DNA of 64,000 nt from the NCBI GenBank assembly GCA_964513585.1, contig CAZENK010000001.1, positions 75,024 through 139,023 on the forward strand, written 5' to 3'. This DNA comes from UBA2093 sp964513585. Lineage in GTDB: Bacteria > Actinomycetota > Acidimicrobiia > Acidimicrobiales > Ilumatobacteraceae. Below the pieces are notes generated by a model. It was not told where the DNA came from. It did not search any database and was given only the letters and a program-made list of their open reading frames with translations. Numbering within the stretch: position 1 is the first letter of the stretch; each line of letters starts with the position of its first letter. The position numbers were made by a program, and so were the translations under genes. Positions 25,072-32,737 of the stretch are shown in pieces.

Positions 25072-26555
25072 CGGTGCAGTCCCGCGTTCTCCTGCCTCAC
25101 CCGCAGGCGGACGGTGAATGCAGAGTCACCCGACAGGATCCCGCTGCGGGCAAAGAGACGACCGGTCTGCCAATTGCTGAGCCCGAGCTCCGGCCGCAAG
25201 AGGGCGAACTGTCCGTCGACCCACCGCGTGAAACCGTCCCCAACGAAAGGCGCATTGCAGCCTCGCCACACCTCTTCCCGTTCCGAATCAGAGCGGGAGG
25301 AGACAGAGACCACGAAGTGCGGGCTGTAACGGTTGAACAGGTCGATTGCCTCCGCAAGCTCGTCCACGACCACAAGATGGAACTCCGGGTTCTCCTCCCA
25401 TTCGAACTCGGTTCCGAGACCGTCCACAGCTGCCGGCGTTATCTGTCGTTCATGGACCGTCCCGGAGGGTCGTTGCACGGGCACCTCCACAGCCGCCGGG
25501 AGGAACATCTCCGCGCCGCCCACGGCATGGATCCTCGGTTCGGTGCCGCGTGTCCTTGCGGCCCGACGGGCAGCCTCGAACACCACCGGCACCACCTCGG
25601 GTGCACGGTGCCGCAGCACCGTGACCACGTTCAACGTGTTGCACACCTTGCGGTCGAGAGAGAACTCCACCGTCTGGGACAGACGGTCGAGATCCACGTC
25701 ATCCCCTACGATCATCCATGCCCCTCCGGTGCCGTGGAGGCTCACCGGTACGCCTGCCTGTTGTGCAATCGAGCCGAGCTCGGCAACAGCGTGACCCGAG
25801 CCGCGTGCGACCGCGAGCGAGAGGCGCGGGTCAGAGAACAGTGCCCAGCCCGCTGCGTGTTCGGGCGAGTCGATGAGGGTCACGCACCTGTCAGGCAGCA
25901 TCGCACGGCGCAGCGCAGGCTCGATCACGGCCGACATGATGGCCCGAGCTGTCCCGAGCGCGTCACTGCCGATGCGGAAGACGACCGTGTTGCCGCCGCG
26001 AAGCACCCCAGTGGCGTCTGCGAAGACATTGGGCCTGCCCTCGAACACGAAACCGATGACACCGAGCGGTGCACGCCATTGTTCGACCCGCCATCCGTCG
26101 TGGTCCACCGACTCCGTCAACTGTTCGAACGACATCGAGAGGTCCGCCCACATACGGAAGCTCGCGACCATGTCCGAGCGCATCTTCGGGGAGAGAACAA
26201 GTCGTGTGGTCGACCGCCCGCGCTCGCGCGCCGACACCACGTCAAGGGAGTTCGCAGTGGCAATCGAATCGAACACCGAATCATCCGAGAGCAGATCAGC
26301 GGCTGCCACGAAGAAACTCGTCACCGCGGTCTCGTCGTAACCCTGCAGCCTCGTGAAGGCCGTCATCGACCTGGACACCCCTTCGCGGACCTTCTCGAGG
26401 GTCTCTGCCGGGATTCTCTTCAGTGCCCCGGTCGCGGCGACACCCAGAACGGAGTCCCCGGGCCGGAGCTGCGATGCGAAGTCTTGATCCACCTCGATGA
26501 GCTCGGTGCCGACGAGGACACGGTCGCCCGCCTTGAGTTCGTGTGTCGATGACAT
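25068..26555 (-). CDS. ProA-like aldehyde dehydrogenase with extra N-terminal domain
   Basis: A 495-residue protein, longer than the usual 415-430 of glutamate-5-semialdehyde dehydrogenase. Residues from about 75 on follow the ProA pattern: APLGVIGFVFEGRPNVFADA, SLHGTGGAWMIV, catalytic cysteine in KVCNTLNVV, and NAPFVGDGFTRWVDGQF. The first 70 residues (AGDRVLVGTELIEV, LRPGDSVLGVA) are an addition that is not part of the ALDH fold. The ProA C-terminal segment is replaced by a different tail. ATG at 26555 begins just after a divergent promoter region. It could be ProA with a regulatory domain or an aldehyde dehydrogenase for another acyl phosphate. No proB gene is adjacent. Confidence 0.8.
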   Translation of the reverse strand: MSSTHELKAGDRVLVGTELIEVDQDFASQLRPGDSVLGVAATGALKRIPAETLEKVREGVSRSMTAFTRLQGYDETAVTSFFVAAADLLSDDSVFDSIATANSLDVVSARERGRSTTRLVLSPKMRSDMVASFRMWADLSMSFEQLTESVDHDGWRVEQWRAPLGVIGFVFEGRPNVFADATGVLRGGNTVVFRIGSDALGTARAIMSAVIEPALRRAMLPDRCVTLIDSPEHAAGWALFSDPRLSLAVARGSGHAVAELGSIAQQAGVPVSLHGTGGAWMIVGDDVDLDRLSQTVEFSLDRKVCNTLNVVTVLRHRAPEVVPVVFEAARRAARTRGTEPRIHAVGGAEMFLPAAVEVPVQRPSGTVHERQITPAAVDGLGTEFEWEENPEFHLVVVDELAEAIDLFNRYSPHFVVSVSSRSDSEREEVWRGCNAPFVGDGFTRWVDGQFALLRPELGLSNWQTGRLFARSGILSGDSAFTVRLRVRQENAGLHR

Positions 26556-26560
26556 TGCTC

Positions 26561-26566
26561 TATTCT
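26561..26566 (+). promoter_or_regulatory. -10 element (TATTCT), leaderless
   Basis: TATTCT ends seven bases before the GTG at 26574. Confidence 0.5.
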
Positions 26567-26573
26567 GCTTCGT

Positions 26574-27299
26574 GTGGACACAGAACAGAACCATCGCTTC
26601 TACTTCCGGCAGTTGTTGAGCGGTCAGGACTTTGCCACGGGCGACATGATGGCCCGGCAGATGGTCAATTTCGCCTACCTGATCGGCGACAGGGACTCCG
26701 GCGAGTGTGTGGTGGTGGACCCCGCCTACGCCGTCGACGAGTTGGTGTCCGTTGCCGAGAGCGACGGCATGAGGATCGTCGGGGTGCTCGCGAGCCACTA
26801 CCACGCTGACCATGTGGGCGGTTCGATGATGGGCCACACAATCGAGGGTGTCTCCTCATTGTTGGAGAACCACAGCATCCCGGTGCATGTGAATGTTCAC
26901 GAGGTTCCGTGGGTGGTCCGCACCACCGGACTGTCAGAGAGCGATCTGGTGGCACACGAATCCGGCGATGTCCTCACTGTCGGCCAGCTCGAGATCACAA
27001 TGGTCCACACGCCGGGGCACACACCCGGGAGCCAGTGTTTCCTCACCAATGGGTGTCTGGTGTCCGGGGACACACTCTTCCTCGAGGGGTGCGGGCGCAC
27101 CGACCTGCCCGGTTCCGATCCGGCACAGATGTACGAGAGCCTGAGCCGACTGTCGGCTCTTCCGGACGAGACGATCATCCTGCCCGGTCACAGGTACTCC
27201 GAGCCACCGGCTGCCCGTCTCGGTGACGTGAAGCAGTTCAACTACGTGTTCAAGCCCAAGTCAAGGGATGCATGGATGACCATGTTCGGCCACGACTGA
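26574..27299 (+). CDS. ETHE1/glyoxalase II-like MBL-fold hydrolase
   Basis: A 241-residue metallo-beta-lactamase-fold protein. HYHADH at 75-80 is the first metal-binding motif, HTPGHTPGS the second, and GDTLFLEGCGRTDLPG is highly characteristic of the ETHE1 persulfide dioxygenase / YflN group. The C-terminal LPGHRY gives the last histidine. Persulfide dioxygenases make sulfite, and the convergent neighbour is a TauE/SafE-type exporter, so sulfur metabolism is a reasonable inference. Other glyoxalase II-like functions cannot be excluded. The GTG start is supported by the leaderless promoter. Confidence 0.85.
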   Translation: MDTEQNHRFYFRQLLSGQDFATGDMMARQMVNFAYLIGDRDSGECVVVDPAYAVDELVSVAESDGMRIVGVLASHYHADHVGGSMMGHTIEGVSSLLENHSIPVHVNVHEVPWVVRTTGLSESDLVAHESGDVLTVGQLEITMVHTPGHTPGSQCFLTNGCLVSGDTLFLEGCGRTDLPGSDPAQMYESLSRLSALPDETIILPGHRYSEPPAARLGDVKQFNYVFKPKSRDAWMTMFGHD

Positions 27300-27310
27300 C
27301 CCGCGGTCAG
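27296..27310. terminator. Hairpin spanning two convergent stop codons
   Basis: CTGACC and GGTCAG form a six-base stem with a three-base loop that contains the stop codon of one gene and touches the stop of the other. It may end transcription in both directions. Confidence 0.35.
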
Positions 27311-28035
27311 AAGAGTGCCGACGAAGCCACGCTCACGCCCGAGACAAAGAGCAGCACGAGCACCAACATCCTGAAGGACTCCTGCCTCACCCTCGGTCGT
27401 AGCGCGTAACCCAGCCGCAGCGAGACACCGAGCACGGGAAGAGTCGCGGCGGCGGCAAGGAGCCCCTCGGCCGTGACGTGACCGGTGACGGCGAAGAGCA
27501 GGATCGCGCCGATGTTCGAGAGGGCGAACACGGTGTTGATCGTCGACCTGAACGACTGGGCCTCCATTCCGCGTGCCTGCATGAGGAACACCAACGGAGG
27601 CCCGTTGGTCGACGTCGATGTGGAGAGCACACCGCTCAGCCAGCCCATCGACCAGTCCATCGGGCGTGACCTGCCGTGGAAAGTGAAACCGCGGGCGAGC
27701 ATGAACGTCGCAAGGATCACGACAACCCCGAGAGAGACGCGCAGAGCCGATTCCGACACCACAACAAACACGAACAGACCCACCGGCATGCCCAGGTATG
27801 CGGCAAGCGACATGCGCCTCGCCACACCCCAGTCACAGGACGACCGGTCGAGCAACGCCTGCACCGTCGTCGAGACTGCCCCGATCACCGTGGCAACGAC
27901 GACTGCGTCGTGCGGCACGACCATGATCGACATGAGCGGGACCGCCAGCAGACCGAACCCGAAGCCCGCGAGGGACTGGGCAAAGGAGGACACCGCGACA
28001 ACAGCGAGAATCCAGAGCAACTGTGGGATGTCCAC
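27307..28035 (-). CDS. TauE/SafE family sulfite/anion exporter
   Basis: A 242-residue integral membrane protein with about seven or eight hydrophobic helices and the internally repeated structure of the TauE/SafE family (GFGFGLLAVPLM in the first half, GWLSGVLSTSTSTNGP in the second). Family members export sulfite, sulfoacetate or related anions. Its stop faces the ETHE1-like gene and its start lies two bases from the aminotransferase gene on the same strand, so it may be cotranscribed with the latter. Confidence 0.88.
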   Translation of the reverse strand: MDIPQLLWILAVVAVSSFAQSLAGFGFGLLAVPLMSIMVVPHDAVVVATVIGAVSTTVQALLDRSSCDWGVARRMSLAAYLGMPVGLFVFVVVSESALRVSLGVVVILATFMLARGFTFHGRSRPMDWSMGWLSGVLSTSTSTNGPPLVFLMQARGMEAQSFRSTINTVFALSNIGAILLFAVTGHVTAEGLLAAAATLPVLGVSLRLGYALRPRVRQESFRMLVLVLLFVSGVSVASSALF

Positions 28036-28037
28036 GT

Positions 28038-29396
28038 TCAGGACACCAGAGAGTCCATCGCCTGGTTGAAGACGTCGGTGTGCCTCTCGACATGTTCGGC
28101 CCGGTGACTGGGTGACATGAGGGCCATGTTGTGGAAGGGAGTCAGCAGGATCCCGCGGTTCAGACAGAACAGGTGCAGGTACGCATCCAGTTCGTGGTCG
28201 ATGCTCATGGCTGCATCACGGCCGTTCCGTGGTGGTGGACAGAACCAGTACTCGGCACGACAACCGAGTTGCTGGACATGCCAATCGAAACCGACACGTT
28301 CGTACGCCTCGCGGACGCCCTGGGTCCATGCGGCTGCGAGCGGGATCATCCGGGCGAAATCGTCCTCACGCAGCGTGCTCGAGAGAGTGGCCCTGATGGC
28401 CGCCATCGCCAGGGCATTGCCCGTGAGCGTTCCGCCGACTCCGGAAACGTCGACATCGTCCACCACGAGCGAACGCTCGAGACGCTCCGCGACTTCTGCC
28501 GACATGCCGTAGACCGCGGCCGGCATTCCACCCGCAATCGGCTTGCCGATCACGAAGAGATCGGGGTCCAGACCCCATGCGCGCGTGCAACCACCGGGGC
28601 CGGCACAGATCGTGTGTGTCTCGTCGATGACCAGCAGAACGCCATGGCGCCGGGTGATCTCCCGAACAGAATCGAGGTAACCCGCATCAGGCAGCACGAT
28701 GCCGATGTTCGTCAGAGCCGGCTCCATCAGCAGGCATGCAACGTCGCCCGACTGCAGGGCCGCGTCAAGGGCACCAGGATCGTTGAACGGAACCACGACA
28801 GTCGTGTCGGCCACGTCGAACGCGGGTCCGAGTGCTCCGGGTCTCGGCACGACCCTGCCGGCATCGTCCAGGACAGCAAGAGTCTCGTCGACAGTGCCGT
28901 GGTAGCACCAGTCAATGACGGCAATCTTCGGACGCCCCGTCAGATGCCGGGCGAAGCGCAGCACAAAACGGTTCGCATCCGTGGCGGTCATGGCGAATTG
29001 CCACTTCGGGAGACCGAAACGTCGCGTCAACTCCTGTGCAACCCACACCGAGTCATCGTTCGGAAGCATTGTCGTGATCCCGCGCCGGGCCTGGCCATGA
29101 AGTGCATCGGCGACCTGGACCAGGGAGTGTCCTGTCATTGCACCCGTGTCGCCGAGACAGAAGTCGACATAGTCATGCCCATCCACGTCAGTGAACGAGG
29201 CGCCCTCCGCGGAGCTGAAGAACACGGGAAACGAGCCCGGCCAACGTGCCATCCACGGCATGGGCACCCCGGAGACAAGGTTCTCGCGCGCCGCAGCCGC
29301 CAGATCACGCGAACGTGGATGCGACGCGTCGAAAAGAGCCAGTTCCCCCGCCATCTGGCGACGCAACACTGCCCTGTCGAGAACCCGTTTTTGCAC
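28038..29396 (-). CDS. Class III pyridoxal-phosphate aminotransferase
   Basis: A 452-residue enzyme related to glutamate-1-semialdehyde aminomutase and omega-aminotransferases. The PLP lysine is in FVIGKPIAGGMP, the cofactor aspartate in LLVIDETHT, and DFCLGDTGAMTGHS is the N-terminal substrate region. It is too divergent from HemL for a heme role to be assumed. The gene is divergent from the carbamoylase/molybdenum-hydroxylase operon and the two promoters are about 75 bases apart, so it may act on amino acids released by that pathway. GTG start, leaderless. Confidence 0.88.
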   Translation of the reverse strand: MQKRVLDRAVLRRQMAGELALFDASHPRSRDLAAAARENLVSGVPMPWMARWPGSFPVFFSSAEGASFTDVDGHDYVDFCLGDTGAMTGHSLVQVADALHGQARRGITTMLPNDDSVWVAQELTRRFGLPKWQFAMTATDANRFVLRFARHLTGRPKIAVIDWCYHGTVDETLAVLDDAGRVVPRPGALGPAFDVADTTVVVPFNDPGALDAALQSGDVACLLMEPALTNIGIVLPDAGYLDSVREITRRHGVLLVIDETHTICAGPGGCTRAWGLDPDLFVIGKPIAGGMPAAVYGMSAEVAERLERSLVVDDVDVSGVGGTLTGNALAMAAIRATLSSTLREDDFARMIPLAAAWTQGVREAYERVGFDWHVQQLGCRAEYWFCPPPRNGRDAAMSIDHELDAYLHLFCLNRGILLTPFHNMALMSPSHRAEHVERHTDVFNQAMDSLVS

Positions 29397-29402
29397 GCCC
29401 TC

Positions 29403-29408
29403 ACCCTA
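29403..29408 (-). promoter_or_regulatory. -10 element (TAGGGT) for the aminotransferase, leaderless
   Basis: TAGGGT ends six bases before the GTG at 29396. Confidence 0.5.
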
Positions 29409-29481
29409 GGGTTCGGCGCCGGGGCAGGGCTTGATTTCCACTGTCGACCCCATGAATCTGCCTTTTGGGTTTTACATTTCG

Positions 29482-29487
29482 TACACT
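29482..29487 (+). promoter_or_regulatory. -10 element (TACACT) of the catabolic operon, leaderless
   Basis: TACACT ends six bases before the ATG at 29494. It sits in an unusually A/T-rich patch (about 29455-29492) that also holds two similar ten-base stretches, TTACATTTCG and TACACTTTGG, in tandem, possibly part of an operator. Confidence 0.5.
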
Positions 29488-29493
29488 TTGGTC

Positions 29494-30750
29494 ATGACCG
29501 CCGGCACAGACCTCCGTTTCGTTGAGGTGAACTTCGCCCGCCTGAGGTCGCGCCTGATGGAACTTGCTTCCATCGGTGAAATTGACGGCGGCGGCTGCGC
29601 CCGCCTGGCTCTGACCGACGAGGACAAGCACGGACGCGATCTTGTGGTGGCATGGATGCGCGATCTCGACCTTGAGGTCACTGTCGACCGGGTGGGCAAC
29701 GTGGTCGGAACATGGAACGTCGGCTCGGGTGCCCCGGTGATGACGGGGTCCCACATCGACACCGTGCGGACGGGCGGCAAGTACGACGGCAACCTGGGTG
29801 TTCTCGCCGGCCTTGAGGTGATCCAGACATGCCAGGAGTCCGGCATCACACCCTCGCGACCGATGGCAGTCGCGTTCTTCACGAACGAAGAAGGAGCCCG
29901 GTTCGCGCCCGACATGTTCGGCTCTCTGGTCTATGTCGGCGGACTGGACCTGGAGACTGCGCTCGACACCGTCGGCATCGACGGCGCACGGGCGGGGGAC
30001 GAACTCGAGCGCATCGGCTACGCGGGCTCCACACCCTGCCCCGGGCTCTCACCCCATGCGTTCATCGAACTGCACATCGAACAGGGCCCCGTGCTCGAAC
30101 AACGCGGCATCACGATCGGCGCCGTGACCGGAGTGCAGGGCATCAGCTGGCAGGAAGTCACCATCGCGGGCCAGTCGAACCACGCGGGCACCACCCCGAT
30201 GTCATTGAGACATGATCCTGCTTTCGTCGCGGCCAAGCTCGCGGTGCACCTGCGTGAGATGGCCGAACGGATCGGTGGGAACCAGGTCTGCACCGTGGGC
30301 AAGATCGACTTGCATCCCAACCTCATCAACGTCGTTCCGTCGACCGCGACACTCACCCTCGACATTCGCAACACCGACGAGTCGGTTCTCCGGGCCGCCG
30401 AGCACGAGGTTGCTCTCCTCATCGAGGAACTGTCGGCCTCCGAGGGTGTGCAGATCACCACGCGTCAACTTGCGCGGTTCGAACCCGTCGAGTTCTCCCC
30501 CGGCATCGTCTCCATGGTCGAGCGTCTGGCGGCCGAACACGGCCACAGTGTCATGCGCATGCCGAGCGGTGCAGGTCACGATGCCCAGATGCTCGCCAGG
30601 GTGTGTCCGTCGGCGATGATCTTCGTGCCGAGCGTGCGTGGCATCAGCCACAACCCCGCAGAGCTCACACACGACGAGGACCTCAAGGCCGGAGCCAACC
30701 TTCTGCTTGCCGCAATGCTCGAACTGACGGAAACCGAGGTGCCCCGATGA
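29494..30750 (+). CDS. M20 family Zn-dependent amidohydrolase (N-carbamoyl-L-amino-acid hydrolase/allantoate amidohydrolase-like)
   Basis: A 418-residue di-zinc hydrolase. GSHIDTVRTGGKYDGNLGV carries the first metal histidine and bridging aspartate, FFTNEEGARF the catalytic and ligand glutamates, and ELHIEQGPVLE and GQSNHAGTTPM belong to the beta-ureidopropionase/L-carbamoylase/allantoate amidohydrolase group. It removes a carbamoyl group from an N-carbamoyl (ureido) amino acid. Which one cannot be told. The frame opens earlier, but the ATG at 29494 follows the -10 by six bases. It is the first gene of a six-gene operon and overlaps the next gene as ATGA. Confidence 0.92.
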   Translation: MTAGTDLRFVEVNFARLRSRLMELASIGEIDGGGCARLALTDEDKHGRDLVVAWMRDLDLEVTVDRVGNVVGTWNVGSGAPVMTGSHIDTVRTGGKYDGNLGVLAGLEVIQTCQESGITPSRPMAVAFFTNEEGARFAPDMFGSLVYVGGLDLETALDTVGIDGARAGDELERIGYAGSTPCPGLSPHAFIELHIEQGPVLEQRGITIGAVTGVQGISWQEVTIAGQSNHAGTTPMSLRHDPAFVAAKLAVHLREMAERIGGNQVCTVGKIDLHPNLINVVPSTATLTLDIRNTDESVLRAAEHEVALLIEELSASEGVQITTRQLARFEPVEFSPGIVSMVERLAAEHGHSVMRMPSGAGHDAQMLARVCPSAMIFVPSVRGISHNPAELTHDEDLKAGANLLLAAMLELTETEVPR

Positions 30751-31670
30751 GCCGAACAGTTGTAATCGGAGCCGCCCAGCTCGGTCCGATCCAGAAGAGC
30801 GACACACGAGAGAGCGTCGTGGATCGACTCATCGCGCTGTTGCGCCAGGCAAAGTCCGCATCATGCGACGTGGTCGTGTTCCCCGAACTGGCACTCACGA
30901 CCTTCTTCCCCCGGTGGTTCGTGCATGACATCACCGAGGCCGACCACTGGTACGAGACTTCGATGCCCAATGCCGTCACGCAGCCGTTGTTCGACGAGGC
31001 CAGGAAACTCTCCATCGGATTCTGTCTCGGGTATGCCGAACTCACCGAGGACGGTCGGCGCTTCAACACCCAGATCCTCGTCGAGAAAGACGGCACCGCC
31101 GTTGCCAAGTACCGCAAGGTGCACATTCCCGGACACGCGGGATTCGAACCGGACAGACCTTTTCAGCACGCAGAGCGCTACTACTTCGAGCCGTCGATGG
31201 AGGGTTTCGGTGTGTGGAAGGCCTTCGGCGGCCGTGTGGGGATGATGATCTGCAACGACCGCCGCTGGCCCGAGTCGTACCGCGAGATGGGACTGCAGGG
31301 AGTCGAGATGATCTTCTGCGGCTACAACACCCCGATCCACTACGTGCCCGACCCGAGCCAGGACATCCTGCAGGGGTTTCACAACGCTCTCGTCATGCAG
31401 TCGGGTGCCTACCAGAACGGCACCTGGGTCGTCGGCGTCGCCAAGGGCGGCGTGGAGGAAGGCGTTGACTCGCTCGGACAGAGCATGATCGTGGCGCCGT
31501 CGGGACAGATTGTGGCGCAGGCCCTCACGACCGACGACGAACTCATCTTCGCCCGCTGCGATCTCGACTGGTGTTCCCGCTACAAGAACACCCTCTTCAA
31601 CTTCGACCTGTACCGTCGACCCGAGGTGTACACCCGGATCACATCACAGCGCGGAGCGGTTGTCGAGTGA
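30747..31670 (+). CDS. N-carbamoyl-D-amino-acid hydrolase (nitrilase superfamily)
   Basis: A 307-residue carbon-nitrogen hydrolase. The Glu-Lys-Cys triad is at Glu47 (VFPELALT), Lys124 (KYRKVHIPGH) and Cys169 (MMICNDRRWPE). The ETREx start, LTTFFPRW, RPFQH and GGYNTP-like segments agree closely with what is known of Agrobacterium D-carbamoylase, including the Glu47 position. The predicted reaction is hydrolysis of an N-carbamoyl-D-amino acid to the amino acid, ammonia and CO2. It is coupled to the M20 gene upstream by ATGA. Two carbamoylase types side by side suggest a pathway producing ureido intermediates. Confidence 0.92.
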   Translation: MSRTVVIGAAQLGPIQKSDTRESVVDRLIALLRQAKSASCDVVVFPELALTTFFPRWFVHDITEADHWYETSMPNAVTQPLFDEARKLSIGFCLGYAELTEDGRRFNTQILVEKDGTAVAKYRKVHIPGHAGFEPDRPFQHAERYYFEPSMEGFGVWKAFGGRVGMMICNDRRWPESYREMGLQGVEMIFCGYNTPIHYVPDPSQDILQGFHNALVMQSGAYQNGTWVVGVAKGGVEEGVDSLGQSMIVAPSGQIVAQALTTDDELIFARCDLDWCSRYKNTLFNFDLYRRPEVYTRITSQRGAVVE

Positions 31671-31671
31671 C

Positions 31672-32733
31672 ATGTCGTTCGTGACACCCGGGATGGTATG
31701 TGGGCACCACCACCTGTACTCTGCGCTCGCGCGCGGCATGCCAGCGCCACCCAACACACCGAAGTCATTCATCGAGGTGCTCGAGAACGTGTGGTGGAGA
31801 CTCGACGCAGCGCTCGACCTCGACATCATCTACTGGTCGGCGGCACTCGGTGCGGCAGAGGCCCTCATGAACGGCACCACCGCGATCATCGACCACCACG
31901 AGAGTCCTTCCGCCATCGAGGGATCCCTCGACGCGATTGCATCGGCCTGTGACATGATCGGCGTGCGGCACAACCTCTGCTACGGCGTCACTGACCGATG
32001 GAAGAGCGGGACCCAGACCTCGCACGTCGATCCCGCTTCAGGGATGACCGACGCTGCGCGCCGGGGGCTCGCCGAGAACGAGCGCTACCTGAAGAGCGGC
32101 GGCCGGGGAATGGTCGGGGTTCATGCAGCCTTCACCTGCAGCGACGAGACTCTCGAGGCCGCCGCCGACCTGGCCGTGCGGATGGACACCGGTGTCCACA
32201 TCCATGTCGCCGAGGGAACGGACGACGCAGATGCAGGCAGGCGTCTCGAGAACCTTGCCGCACCTGAGTGGCTCCTGGTCCACGCGGTGCATCTCGACAG
32301 GGACCTGCCGGGCACCATTGCACACAACCCGCGGTCGAACATGAACAACGCAGTCGGCTACGCAGCACCTTCATCCCGGCCGAACAAGGTCATTCTCGGG
32401 ACCGACGGGATCGGTGCCGACATGCTCGAGGAGTTCCGACTGGCGTACGCGCGTCACCGTGAGCACGACCTCGGCGCGTCACCCGACACCTCATGGACCT
32501 GGTTGATGAACGGGTCTGGTTTCTTCCCCGAGGTGCTCGACGACACCGTGCAGTGGTCCTACCCCGAGTCAGGGAGTGCATGGCACGTCGCATTCACGCC
32601 CGGCATCCGGGCAGAGAAGGTGGTCGTCGACAACCGGGTCGTCGTTGAGAACGGACGCCCCACACAGTTCGATATCGAAGAAATACGTCGGAAGGCTGCC
32701 GAGGCCGCGGTCCGACTGCACGAAAGGCTCTGA
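31672..32733 (+). CDS. SsnA-like amidohydrolase lacking its N-terminal domain half
   Basis: A 353-residue metal-dependent hydrolase. From residue 4 it follows the SsnA/chlorohydrolase pattern: TPGMVCGHHHLYSALARG (HxH metal ligands), WWRLDAALD, IDHHESP, VHIHVAEG, HNPRSNMNN and LGTDGIGADM. About 55-60 residues that normally precede the HxH strand and form half of the beta-sandwich are missing. The upstream gene ends one base before the ATG, leaving no room for them, and the C-terminal beta-sandwich part is also shortened. Metal ligands are intact, so activity on a ring amide or amine is plausible. ssnA homologues often sit beside molybdenum hydroxylase genes. Confidence 0.85.
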   Translation: MSFVTPGMVCGHHHLYSALARGMPAPPNTPKSFIEVLENVWWRLDAALDLDIIYWSAALGAAEALMNGTTAIIDHHESPSAIEGSLDAIASACDMIGVRHNLCYGVTDRWKSGTQTSHVDPASGMTDAARRGLAENERYLKSGGRGMVGVHAAFTCSDETLEAAADLAVRMDTGVHIHVAEGTDDADAGRRLENLAAPEWLLVHAVHLDRDLPGTIAHNPRSNMNNAVGYAAPSSRPNKVILGTDGIGADMLEEFRLAYARHREHDLGASPDTSWTWLMNGSGFFPEVLDDTVQWSYPESGSAWHVAFTPGIRAEKVVVDNRVVVENGRPTQFDIEEIRRKAAEAAVRLHERL

Positions 32734-32737
32734 TCCA

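Noticed and set aside
25008..26552. 514-codon plus-strand frame opposite the ProA-like gene
   Set aside because: His/Arg-rich shadow product. The minus strand carries clear aldehyde dehydrogenase motifs.
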